DNA of 56,689 bases from an uncultured Ruminococcus sp. (lineage in GTDB: Bacteria; Bacillota; Clostridia; Oscillospirales; Acutalibacteraceae): assembly GCA_902802795.1 (NCBI GenBank), contig CADCNI010000013.1, positions 1-56,689 of the forward strand, read 5' to 3'. Within the stretch, counting starts at the first letter, position 1; every line of letters begins with the position of its first letter. The translations under genes were made by a program, and so were the position numbers. Positions 25,639-34,406 of this stretch are shown piece by piece. The notes beneath the pieces are model-generated. The model saw nothing but the letters and a program-made list of their open reading frames with translations, had not been told where the DNA came from and did no database searches.

Positions 25639-26466
25639 TCAGTCCGCGTCGGAATCGCTGACGGTTACGTCATTGCGCAGCCACTTCTCGGCGTTCTTCT
25701 CAAAGAAGCCTTCCGCTTTCAGTTCGGCCATTGCCTTGTTGATGGCGGCCTGCAGCTCAGTGTTGTTCTTACCCATAGCGATACCGAACTGCTCGGGATA
25801 CTCGTTGTCGGTGTAAACGATTTCATACTTGTCGGGGAACTTGGTGACATAATCCTGTGCCACAGTGCTGTCGCAGAGAACCATCTCATATTCGCCGTTG
25901 TCGAGCGTGGTGAAGCAGGTAAGAATCTGCTCGGTAGCGGACTTGGTGCAGTCGGTCACGGTGCCGGTAGCGATCATGTCATCCAGCAGATCCTCCGAAG
26001 TGGTGCCCTTCTGGAGAATGACGGAGTGACCGGAGAGGTCTTTGAGTGAGCTGACTTTCAGGTCGCTGCCCTTCTTGACGGCAACCGCCTGGAAATTCTC
26101 GATGTAGGGATCGGAGAACAGGCAGTTCTGACGGCGTTCGTCGGTGATGGTGACAGCGGAAACCACGCAGTCATAGTTGGTGTCGATACCCGCGAAGATC
26201 ACATCGAAAGCGGTGTCGATGAGATTGACCTCAAGGCCCATCTTTTCGCCGAGGGCGTTGACAAGATCGACGTCATAACCAACGGGAGAACCGTCCTCGG
26301 CCTTGTCCTCAAAAGGCGGATAGCCGATTTCCATGCCGACATTGAGCACACCCTCTTTGATGAGCATGCCCTTTTTGTCATTCTTCTTGCTGCCGCAGCC
26401 GACAAAAGCGGTGCAGAGCATCGCCGCTGCGAGAAGAGCGGCCATCGCTTTTTTCATGTTTTTCAT
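25639..26466 (-). CDS. Amino-acid ABC transporter, substrate-binding lipoprotein
   Basis: This 275-aa protein has a lipobox AFVGC in a signal peptide and a family-3 solute-binding domain: LNVGMEIGYPPFEDKAEDG, DLVNALGEKMGLEVNL, TITDERRQNCLFSDPY and a C-terminal GKNNTELQAAINKAMAELK. The acidic binding loop and the YPPFE strand are like polar amino-acid receptors. Start at 26466, 7 bp after AGGAGG; an upstream in-frame ATG at 26520 would bury the signal peptide. First gene of the operon, with a promoter about 100 bp upstream. Confidence 0.93.
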   Translation of the reverse strand: MKNMKKAMAALLAAAMLCTAFVGCGSKKNDKKGMLIKEGVLNVGMEIGYPPFEDKAEDGSPVGYDVDLVNALGEKMGLEVNLIDTAFDVIFAGIDTNYDCVVSAVTITDERRQNCLFSDPYIENFQAVAVKKGSDLKVSSLKDLSGHSVILQKGTTSEDLLDDMIATGTVTDCTKSATEQILTCFTTLDNGEYEMVLCDSTVAQDYVTKFPDKYEIVYTDNEYPEQFGIAMGKNNTELQAAINKAMAELKAEGFFEKNAEKWLRNDVTVSDSDAD

Positions 26467-26560
26467 ACTGTTTCCTCCTGCAAAAATATGCATATTTTGA
26501 AATATAGCGGACGCGCCCATTGATTTCTGTCCCTTTCACGCGCCGCTGACGCTATGCTTT

Positions 26561-26589
26561 AAATTAGCACATCGTCGCGATTTTGTCAA
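26561..26589 (-). promoter_or_regulatory. Promoter of the amino-acid ABC operon
   Basis: TTGACA (26589-26584), 17-bp spacer, TAATTT (26566-26561). Confidence 0.65.
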
Positions 26590-26755
26590 CGCTATTCAGG
26601 CAAAAAACTGCGTTTCGCATAATATTTGTACAAACGCACAAAAAGTTATTGTTTATTTAGTGCTTCTTTCCGCTAAATGATTAAACTATGCATATCGGAT
26701 GAATAGAATGAATATCCGGAAAATCTTTTATACACAGGTAAAAAACATAAAAGGC

Positions 26756-26784
26756 TTGCAACTGTTCTTTTCTGTATATATAAT
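26756..26784 (+). promoter_or_regulatory. Promoter of rsmE
   Basis: TTGCAA (26756-26761), 17-bp spacer, TATAAT (26779-26784), about 37 bp before the start codon. Confidence 0.78.
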
Positions 26785-26821
26785 GGAAACAGAATGAATT
26801 ATAACACGGAGGAATCAAAAA

Positions 26822-27559
26822 ATGCCTAGATTTTTCATTGAGAATGTGTCGGGAGACGCTGTCACGATTACCGGACAGGACGCGGCGCACATTACCCGGT
26901 CGCTGCGGATGAAAGAAGGGGACAGCCTGACGGTCTGCGGCGGACAGGGGCTGGATTTTCACTGCGTGATCGCGTCCATCACGGACAGCGAAGTGCTGCT
27001 GCGGGTGGAAGAAACCGTCCCCACCGACAGCGAACCGTCAGTCAGACTGACGCTCTATCAGGGCTTGCCCAAGGGGGACAAGCTGGAGCTGATTATCGAG
27101 AAAACGATTGAACTGGGCGTGACCGCCATTGTACCGGTGCTCATGCAGCGCTCGGTTTCCCGCCCCGACGCGAAATCCGCCGCGAAAAAGCAGGAACGCT
27201 GGCAGAAAATCGCCCTTTCCGCCGCCAAACAGTGCGGACGCGGCGTCATTCCCCCCGTGGAGCCGATGATCACGTTCCGGCAAATGCTGCCCCGTCTGAG
27301 GGAGCATCAGGCGGTGCTTTTCTTTTACGAATGCGGCGGTCAGCCGCTCTCGGAGGCACTCGGCGGCATAGCGGAGAAAGGCCTCACCGACGTCGCGGTG
27401 GTCATCGGACCGGAGGGCGGCTTCGATATAGCGGAAGCGCAGGCGTTGCAGGAAAGCGGCGCGTTCACGGCTACCCTCGGCAAACGCATTCTGCGTACCG
27501 AAACCGCCCCCATCGCCGCCGCTGCCGCCATCATGTACGCGACGGGGAACATGGATTGA
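26822..27559 (+). CDS. rsmE: 16S rRNA (uracil(1498)-N(3))-methyltransferase
   Basis: This 245-aa SPOUT methyltransferase modifies U1498 in 16S rRNA helix 44 using SAM. The N-terminal PUA-like domain reads PRFFIENVSGDAVTITGQDAAHITRSLRMK. The C-terminal knotted domain has KLELIIEKTIELGVTAIVP, QRSVSRPD, the SAM-knot motif VVIGPEGGFDIAEAQ and the closing LGKRILRTETAP. Length and motif order are those of E. coli RsmE. ACGGAGG lies about 9 bp before the ATG. Confidence 0.95.
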   Translation: MPRFFIENVSGDAVTITGQDAAHITRSLRMKEGDSLTVCGGQGLDFHCVIASITDSEVLLRVEETVPTDSEPSVRLTLYQGLPKGDKLELIIEKTIELGVTAIVPVLMQRSVSRPDAKSAAKKQERWQKIALSAAKQCGRGVIPPVEPMITFRQMLPRLREHQAVLFFYECGGQPLSEALGGIAEKGLTDVAVVIGPEGGFDIAEAQALQESGAFTATLGKRILRTETAPIAAAAAIMYATGNMD

Positions 27560-27603
27560 CGGAAATGAAGAATATTGGTAAAGTTGGAAAAACATTGTAC
27601 AAA

Positions 27604-27646
27604 ATTCGGATACAATATTGCATATTCCGAACAAGCGTGTTATAAT
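27604..27646 (+). promoter_or_regulatory. Promoter with overlapping inverted repeat, third LRR/Ig gene
   Basis: TTGCAT (27618-27623), 17-bp spacer, TATAAT (27641-27646). The inverted repeat TTCGGA...TCCGAA (27605-27631, with CAATATTG at its centre) covers the -35 box and is a plausible operator. Confidence 0.6.
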
Positions 27647-27726
27647 TAATGAGAAAATGTGATGATCTGTTCCGGTTTCTCTGTACAGATATATTGAAAA
27701 CATTCCATTTGAAAGGATGACGGTTT

Positions 27727-29850
27727 ATCAGAGGTAAAAAAACGAAGCGGCTGCTATCGCTTGCGATGGCTGTAACTGCGTTCCTGTCAATGGGGACAGT
27801 CGCGCTGGCAAAGGACGTTTCATCTTCCGATATGACTGCCGAAAAGGTGGTATCTGTATCGGATATGACGGTCAGTGTGACGGAAACGCTGACGCCTGCC
27901 AATGAAGGCAGCGCAGCGACGGATTACACCTATGAGATCGTGCCGCTGCTTGCGCCGTTCAATGAATATTTCCTGGTGAAAACGGATAATCCCGATCCGG
28001 AATCGTTTCGGTTTTCCGATAAGAAGTCGGTGTACAGCGACGAATCGTACATCATTCTTGATCATGATGTAGGTTATGATTATCTGTATCCCGACGTAAT
28101 TTATGAGAATCCGGACACAAGACGTGTAAAGGGCGGCTATATCTTTAAGGGTGGAACGACTGACGGAGGCGAAGTCACCCTGCAAACCGTGTCTGAATAT
28201 GATTATTGGGGCGATCCTAAAACCTACGCGGATACCAATATAAAGATTACGCTGCCAAAGCTCGTGGATGACGTAGACTATCTGATCAATACTTACGCCA
28301 AGGGCAATACGTTCTTTGATAAAATGGACGCCGTGCAGAAAGGTTTTAGTTCTGTCTGCCTTTACAGCGGTTCCTATATCAGAGGAGAGGTTTACAGGAG
28401 TTCGAAATATTGGGAGCTGGGGTTTGGTCATAAAGATCAGCTTTTCTATATCTTATCTCCCTTCGACCGTAAAGGAAGTAAAAGTCTGTTTGCTTCAAGG
28501 ATTTATCCGTTCCGTTATGATTCGTTAGGCTTTCCTTCCATGATGGCCAGTGTTTCAAGGCGGCTTGACAGTTCCTCATCATACAAATGGAGTTCCGATT
28601 ATCACTGGCTGATTGAGGTCACCTATAACGGCAAAACCCGCACCTACGGCGGACAAGGACATGGAGAAGGCAAGGGTCTGACAAAGGATAAAATTACCAG
28701 ATTTTATCAATTCGATCAGAATGATACGATCACATTGGAAGACACGAAAAAACTGCTGAACTCGTATGCAGAAATAGAAATACCCGATGATATTCCGCGA
28801 GACGATGCACTGACCTACAGGAATATCTGTGATACCGTGGGAAAAACCGGCGCATGGACGAGGATCAGTGGCTACTATTCTTATCTGTACCAAAAGGATG
28901 ATGACTATGACTTCTGGGCAGATGAATGGGGCGTTGGATACAGTAACTATCATGGAGGAAGTCTCCAGCTTGTTGCGGATACATGGATCGACGGACGATA
29001 TGTCGATGATCATACCTATGTTCCCGGGGCAAAATTCGAAGACCATCCGGAAAGCAAGATCATGCTGCTTGGGGTAAAAAAGCCAACGGTGGAATATGAT
29101 ACGGAATGGAAGTATGATGATTCTGCGGGTTCTTATAAAAAGGTCTATAAAAACGTGAAAGTGACCGAAAGCACGGAAAATATCATATATAAATATAAAA
29201 GTGAAAAAAAGACATGGGAAGCGTCGGATTATGAATTATTTGCTGCAATGACTGAACAAGGGGCAGTCGATAAAAAATATGCCGACGCACTGCAACTGAC
29301 GTATGAGGAAGTATTGCAGCTCGACGTTGACAAAAACACGGATGTGGAGCCGGATAAAGGGTATATATATAACGGAAGCGCTGCACCGGGTACAAGATTT
29401 GACAGAAGTCCCGTCAATACCGACGATCCGGTTAAACTGTCCCAACTCTTTGCCAAGGCAAAAGCGATTGCGGCACAAAAAGGACTGTCATTTACGCTCG
29501 AAAAAGGGAATTACGGCATGTGCGGCGAATCTATGTACTGGGTTTATCTGAAAGCCAGCAAGACACTGATTATCACAGGCACAGGCGATATGTTTTTTAT
29601 AGGCGGAAACCCTTGGTATGATATTAATGATGCGATTACGCATGTATATATCGGAAACGGCGTGCAGTCTATTAGTGATAACGCTTTTTCCGGTTGTAAA
29701 AAACTGGAGATGGCGGAACTTCCCAACTCTGTCATAAGTATTGGTGAGGATGCTTTTAAACAATGCACCAGTCTTGCCAGTCTGACTATACCCAATTCTG
29801 TCACAAGCATTGGAGAGGATGCTTTTTATCCTGGATTCTCGAAAACGTGA
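27727..29850 (+). pseudogene. 5' part of a MITE-interrupted secreted LRR/Ig protein gene
   Basis: This part encodes a signal peptide (RGKKTKRLLSLAMAVTAF, cleavage near VALA), about 560 residues of Tyr/Asp-rich strand-forming sequence without a recognised domain, and the first BspA-like LRRs (VYIGNGVQSISDNAFSGCKKL). It runs into a stop inside an inserted 104-bp element. The natural start is unclear. The frame is open upstream of the ATG at 27766 to a TGA at 27718, and the signal peptide's basic residues lie in that stretch. Only an ATC at 27727 follows the AAAGGA site (27712-27717) at good spacing, so a start codon may have been lost. A truncated product could still be made and secreted. Confidence 0.75.
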
Positions 29851-30235
29851 CGATAATATCATAGGAAATCCCATAAAATAGGGATTTCGAGCTGCTTTTA
29901 TCGTCACGCATTTAGAATAGATAAGAATCCAGGTTTTATGGTTGCACCAGTCTTCCCAGCCTGACCATACCCAACTCTGTCACAAGTATTGGTGAGGATG
30001 CTTTTTCCGGATGCACCAGTCTTGCCAGTCTGACTATACCCAATTCTGTCAAGAGCATTGGTGAGTATGCTTTTTATGGTTGCACCAGTCTTCCCAGCCT
30101 GACCATACCCAGCTCTGTCACAAGTATTGGAAAGGGTGCTTTTTCCGGGTGCAGTAGTCTTGCCAGTCTGACCATACCCAATTCTGTCACGAGCATTGGT
30201 GAGTATGCTTTTTACAGATGCAATAGTCTGAAAGA
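29690..30235 (+). repeat. Tandem 69-bp DNA repeats encoding leucine-rich repeats
   Basis: About seven near-identical 69-bp units (23 codons each, pattern GCTSLxSLTIPNSVTSIGEDAF) are broken after the second by the inserted element. Two unit subtypes alternate (CTTCCCAGC and CTTGCCAGT), suggesting amplification of a two-unit block. Confidence 0.85.
29830..29933. mobile_element. 104-bp miniature inverted-repeat element (MITE)
   Basis: Terminal inverted repeats CCTGGATTCT (29830-29839) and AGAATCCAGG (29924-29933) are perfect. Two nested inverted repeats follow inward: GTGACGATAA with TTATCGTCAC, and GAAATCCC with GGGATTTC. The direct repeat TTTTAT flanks it on both sides (29824-29829 and 29934-29939), a 6-bp target duplication. 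It encodes nothing, so it must have been moved in trans. I see no second copy in the window. Confidence 0.88.
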
Positions 30236-31970
30236 GGTCACCTTTATCGGGACACAGGCGCGGTGGAATGCGTTGTTGAAAAACCGTGATACAGGATTGG
30301 AATGGAAAACGCTTCGATTGGTAGCGCCGCCAAAGCCTGTTTCGTCCATCGCCGTCAAAAAGCTCCCAACGAAAATGACCTACACTGTCGGAGAGAAATT
30401 CGCTCCCGCAGGAATGGTGCTCAAGGTGACGTACACCGACGGCACGACCAAGGAAATCACGTCCGGCTACACCTATACTCCGACCGGCGCGCTGCAAACA
30501 GTCGGACAGCAGACGGTCGCGGTGTCCTATGAGGAAGCCGGCGTGACCAAAAGCACGGGCTTCAAGGTGACAGTCAACGAAAAACCCGTCTCTTCCGTTG
30601 TCGTCAGCAAGCTGCCCACTCAGATTTCCTACACTGTCGGTGAACCCTTCCACAGCGCAGGCATGAAGCTCCGGGTCACCTATTCCGACAACACCACCAA
30701 AGAAATCACCAGCGGCTTTACCTGCACCTCGACCAAACTCAACACCGTGGGTAAGCAAAAGATCGTCGTCAGTTATGGCGGCAAATCCACCGGATTTTAT
30801 GTCACGGTCAACGTAAAGCAGCTCCGCGTCAGCAAGAAACCTACCAAAACCGTCTATGTGGAGGGCGATACCTTGAACACCTCCGGCATGAAGGTGTCAT
30901 ACGCCTGCTTTGACGGCAGCATCAAGGAAATCACGAGCGGCTTCACCTGCACGCCCACCAAGCTCAACACTGTCGGGACACAGTGGATCACCGTCAAATA
31001 CGGCGGCCAGTCCACCGCCTTCCCCGTTTCGGTAAAGAAAGTCACTGTCAATAAGATCCGCGTGAGCAAAAAACCGTCCAAAACAAACTATGTTCCCGGC
31101 AATTCCCTCAACACCTCCGGCATGGAACTGACGGTCACATACACCAACAACGTCACCAAGGTCATCACCGGCGGTTTTACCTGCACGCCCACCAAATTGA
31201 CAAAGGAAGGGCTGCAATGGATCACCGTCAGATACGGCAACACACTCACGGCTTTCCCTGTCACGGTGGTAAAGCAGGCACAATCCATCCGCATTCTTCA
31301 GAAGCCGACCAAAACCACCTATGTGGCAGGCAATTCCATCAGCACGGCGGGATTGAAACTCAGAGCCACCTATGCGGACGGCAGCACCAAGGATGTCACA
31401 AGCGGCTTTACCTGCAAACCTACCCAGCTCAACACCATCGGAACCCAGTGGATTACCGTAATCTATGCGGGACAATCCACCGCCTTCCCGGTCAAGGTGG
31501 AACCAAGAGCCAAGACCCTCCGCGTTACGCAGCAGCCCTCCAAAAAGCGTTACATCATAGGCGATACGCTGAACACTTCGGGCATGAAGGTGACCGCAAC
31601 CTATGAGGACGGCACAAGCAAGACCGTGACAAGCGGCTTTGCCTGCACCCCTGTTATCCTGACAGCAGAAGGTACGCAATGGGTCACCGTCATCTTTGGC
31701 GGTCAATCCACGGCATTTCCTGTCACTGTCACCAAGGCAGCGTCCACCGTCGCCGTCAAAAAACTGCCCGCTAAACGGACCTATCAGGTCGGCGAGAGCT
31801 TCCTCAGCACAGGCATGGTTCTCAAAGTCACCTATGCCGATGGTACGACCAAGGAAGTCACAAGCGGCTACACCTGCACACCCGCCGGCAAATTCAATAC
31901 CAAGGGACAGAAGAAGATCATCGTCAGCTACGGCGGCAAATCCACCGGATTTTATGTGACGGTATCATAA
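29934..31970 (+). pseudogene. 3' part of the MITE-interrupted gene: LRRs plus seven Ig-like (Big_3) repeats
   Basis: The frame is open from the right edge of the inserted element. Five LRR units continue exactly where the 5' part stops, then VTFIGTQARWNALLKNR and seven Big_3 Ig-like repeats follow, ending GGKSTGFYVTVS. Removing the 104-bp element and one 6-bp target copy (110 bp) joins both parts in one frame, giving a protein of about 1377 residues. Repeats 3-7 match, in order and by subtype (VKQLRVSKKP, VNKIRVSKKP, QSIRILQKP, KTLRVTQQP, final KKLPAKRTY), the last five repeats of the 12397-16275 protein. There is no ribosome site for independent translation near 30273. Confidence 0.8.
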
Positions 31971-32012
31971 ATTCGCATCCCCGCCATACAACAGCATCTC
32001 TCATACCAGAAG

Positions 32013-32050
32013 CGGCGCACCGCCCGGAAGCCATTCCGAACAGTGCGCCG
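32013..32050 (+). terminator. Terminator of the third LRR/Ig gene
   Basis: CGGCGCAC/GTGCGCCG stem (32013-32020 and 32043-32050) followed by TATTATAACTTTATT. The loop is 22 nt and the T run is broken, so it is weak or bidirectional. Confidence 0.5.
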
Positions 32051-32082
32051 TATTATAACTTTATTCTAATTTTCGATCAGTA

Positions 32083-33468
32083 TTAAGCGTTCTCCTCCGC
32101 GATTTGGTGCAGCAGCGCTACGCCGCCGTGCATGTCTTCCTCCGCAATACCCGCGAAGCTCAGACGAACACGGGCTTTTTTTTCGTTGTCATCCCCGCCC
32201 ACTGTGGGAATAACGCGCAGTCCCGCTTTCATGGCTTTCCGCGCCAATTCCTGTCCGCTGATCCGGCAGGGAAATGCCACATCCACGCACAGCGCCGTTT
32301 CGGCCAGCCGCACCTTGGCTTTCGTCCCGAAATACTCCGTGAGAAGATTCATCAGCAAGCCGCTCTTTTCGGCGTACACTTTGCGCAGACGGCGCAGGCG
32401 CTTTTCGATGTGACCGTCCCGCATATATTCGGCAAAGGCGAGCTGCTCCACCTTGGAGGAGGTCTGGTTGTAAAACGCGCCGCGCTGACCGTAAAGCGCC
32501 GCGAGTTCCTCCGGCAGCACCATGTAGCTGATACGCACCGACGGCATGAGCAGCTTGGAAAACGAGCCGAGATACACCACCCGTCCGCCGCCGTCCATCC
32601 CCTGCATGGCCGGCACGGGACGCGATTTGAAGCGAAGCGCGCCGTTGTAGTCGTCCTCGATCACCAGCCCGCCCGTGTTTCCCGCCCATTCCAGAATCTC
32701 CGCGCGGCGGCTGACGGGCATGGGACGTCCCATGCTTTCAGTGTTGGCAGGATTCAGGTAAAGCACGTCAATGTGGGAGGCATACAGTTCCTCCGCCGTC
32801 ACGCCGTATTTGTCATGTTCCAGCGGGGCAATGTTCAGCCGGAAATCGCGGAATACCCGTTCCGCCTGCGCAAAGCCGGGATATTCGATGCCCACGCGCC
32901 CGACCTTCTCCCCCAGCAGTCCGCACAGCAGCGAGAGAAGCGGCTGCACGCCGGCCCCCACCACAATGCGGTCGGCGGCGGCATTCACGCCGCGCAGCAG
33001 CATGCCGTAACGCGCCAGTTCCCGCCGCAGCGCCGGTTCGCCCTGATAATGACCGTAGGAGGAAACGATATCCTCTCGGCTCAGCACCGAACGCACATAT
33101 TTGCGCCACAGCTCAATATCCGAACCGCGCATATCCACATAGCGGCTGCCGAAATCGTAGCGCACGCCCGGCGGTTCCTTTTCCTCCCTGTCCTCATCGG
33201 GGTGAGGAGGCTCGCTTCTCACCGCCGCCTCCACATAATAGCCGCTCTGCGGACGGCTGACCAGATACCCCTCTACGCAAAGCTGTTGGTAGGCCTGTTC
33301 CACCGTCGTGCGGCTGACGCCCAATTCCTCGGCGATGCGGCGGATAGAGGGCATTTTCTCCCCCACTTCCAGCGCGCCCGCGCCGATTCTGTCGCGGATG
33401 CTTTCATATAACTGACGGTACATCGGCACTCTTGACCCACTGTCCAGCGAAATCGGTTCATAGATCAT
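32083..33468 (-). CDS. MocR/PdxR-type transcription regulator (GntR wHTH plus aminotransferase domain)
   Basis: This 461-aa protein has a GntR winged helix (residues 1-75: YRQLYESIRDRIGAGALEVGEKMPSIRRIAEELGVSRTTVEQAY spread over this region). It is fused to a fold-type I aminotransferase-like domain whose PLP lysine lies in LGSFSKLLMPSVRISYM. Such regulators use bound PLP as a signal and many control vitamin B6 synthesis or salvage. It is divergent from an ECF S component and a pyridoxamine kinase, so a PdxR-like role is well supported by context. AGGAGG lies 10 bp before the ATG at 33468; the in-frame ATG at 33540 lacks a site. Confidence 0.88.
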   Translation of the reverse strand: MIYEPISLDSGSRVPMYRQLYESIRDRIGAGALEVGEKMPSIRRIAEELGVSRTTVEQAYQQLCVEGYLVSRPQSGYYVEAAVRSEPPHPDEDREEKEPPGVRYDFGSRYVDMRGSDIELWRKYVRSVLSREDIVSSYGHYQGEPALRRELARYGMLLRGVNAAADRIVVGAGVQPLLSLLCGLLGEKVGRVGIEYPGFAQAERVFRDFRLNIAPLEHDKYGVTAEELYASHIDVLYLNPANTESMGRPMPVSRRAEILEWAGNTGGLVIEDDYNGALRFKSRPVPAMQGMDGGGRVVYLGSFSKLLMPSVRISYMVLPEELAALYGQRGAFYNQTSSKVEQLAFAEYMRDGHIEKRLRRLRKVYAEKSGLLMNLLTEYFGTKAKVRLAETALCVDVAFPCRISGQELARKAMKAGLRVIPTVGGDDNEKKARVRLSFAGIAEEDMHGGVALLHQIAEENA

Positions 33469-33554
33469 TTGTAAAACGCCTCCTGTGTCGCAAGAACTGT
33501 CATGATAAAAATAATCAAAATTGTATATTTTCAAATGCACAGTTATGATGTATT

Positions 33555-33582
33555 ATTATACCAGTTCAACGTTGAAAGTCAA
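33555..33582 (-). promoter_or_regulatory. Promoter of the MocR gene with palindromic spacer
   Basis: TTGACT (33582-33577), 16-bp spacer, TATAAT (33560-33555). The spacer holds the perfect 12-bp palindrome TTCAACGTTGAA (33565-33576), placed for autoregulation and for control of the divergent ECF gene. Confidence 0.6.
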
Positions 33583-33646
33583 CCCTTATCCTAAAAGCCT
33601 ATCATTCAGATTATGAATTTTGTATTTTGAAAAGGAGACGAATCTC

Positions 33647-34291
33647 ATGAATCAACTCAACAACCGTAAAAATCCCGCGCTGCTGGTCGCTAAAGTCGGC
33701 ATCATGGCGGCGCTCTCGTATCTCGCTTTCACGTTCCTGCAAATCAAGGTGCCTGTCGGCTCGGAATTCACCTCTTTCCACCTCGGCAATACGTTCTGCG
33801 TGCTGGCGGCGCTACTCTTCGGCGGCGTGCCGGGAGGACTGGCGGGCGCCATCGGCATGACCATCGGCGATCTGCTCGACCCGGTCTATATCACCTCCGC
33901 GCCCAAAACCTTTATCCTCAAATTCTTCATCGGTCTGATCACCGGACTGGTGGCGCACAGGCTCGGCAAGATCTCGCAGCACGGCGAGGACGGCTCGCTG
34001 CCCGACGGAAAAAAGGTCTTTGGCTGGACGGTCGCCGCTTCTTCGGCGGGTCTGCTCTTTAACGTCATCTTTGAGCCGGTCTTTTCCTACTTCTACAAGC
34101 GATTCATTTTAGGTCTGGATGCCGAAGCGGCTTCCATCCTCGCCAAATGGCAGACCGCCACCACCTTTGTCAACGCGGTTCTGTCCGTCATCGCTGCCGT
34201 GCTGCTTTACGTGGCGCTGCGCCCGGCCCTTATCAAAGCCAATCTGTTTGATTTCAATGTAGGAGTCAAACGCCAGAAAAACAAAGACTAA
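33647..34291 (+). CDS. ECF transporter S component, probable vitamin B6 vitamer uptake
   Basis: This 214-aa membrane protein has about six helices. The N-terminal KVGIMAALSYLAFTFLQIKVPVG, followed by FHLGNTFCVLAALLFGGVPGGLAGAIGMTIGDLL, is the usual substrate-binding (S) subunit pattern. It would pair with the shared EcfAAT module, which is not in this window. Its place between a MocR/PdxR-type regulator and a pyridoxamine kinase suggests pyridoxine, pyridoxal or pyridoxamine as the substrate (inference). Start at 33647, 9 bp after AAGGAG. The downstream kinase start is 115 bp away, with a hairpin between. Confidence 0.85.
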   Translation: MNQLNNRKNPALLVAKVGIMAALSYLAFTFLQIKVPVGSEFTSFHLGNTFCVLAALLFGGVPGGLAGAIGMTIGDLLDPVYITSAPKTFILKFFIGLITGLVAHRLGKISQHGEDGSLPDGKKVFGWTVAASSAGLLFNVIFEPVFSYFYKRFILGLDAEAASILAKWQTATTFVNAVLSVIAAVLLYVALRPALIKANLFDFNVGVKRQKNKD

Positions 34292-34325
34292 ACTTGCAAA
34301 GCGCATCGCACAGACGCGAATTTCC

Positions 34326-34359
34326 GGCGCACCGGAATAAATCGTGTCGGCGGTGCGCC
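34326..34359 (+). terminator. Hairpin between ECF gene and kinase gene (weak terminator or attenuator)
   Basis: GGCGCACCG (34326-34334) and CGGTGCGCC (34351-34359) form a 9-bp perfect stem, but the following T tract is interrupted (TTGCCATGTTTTTG). Confidence 0.45.
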
Positions 34360-34406
34360 TTGCCATGTTTTTGTTATCATTCTTCTTTCGGAAAGGAACT
34401 CGCCTC

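Noticed and set aside
29690-30235. The 69-bp tandem units as a CRISPR-like array
   Set aside because: They are contiguous, lack variable spacers and encode in-frame leucine-rich repeats.
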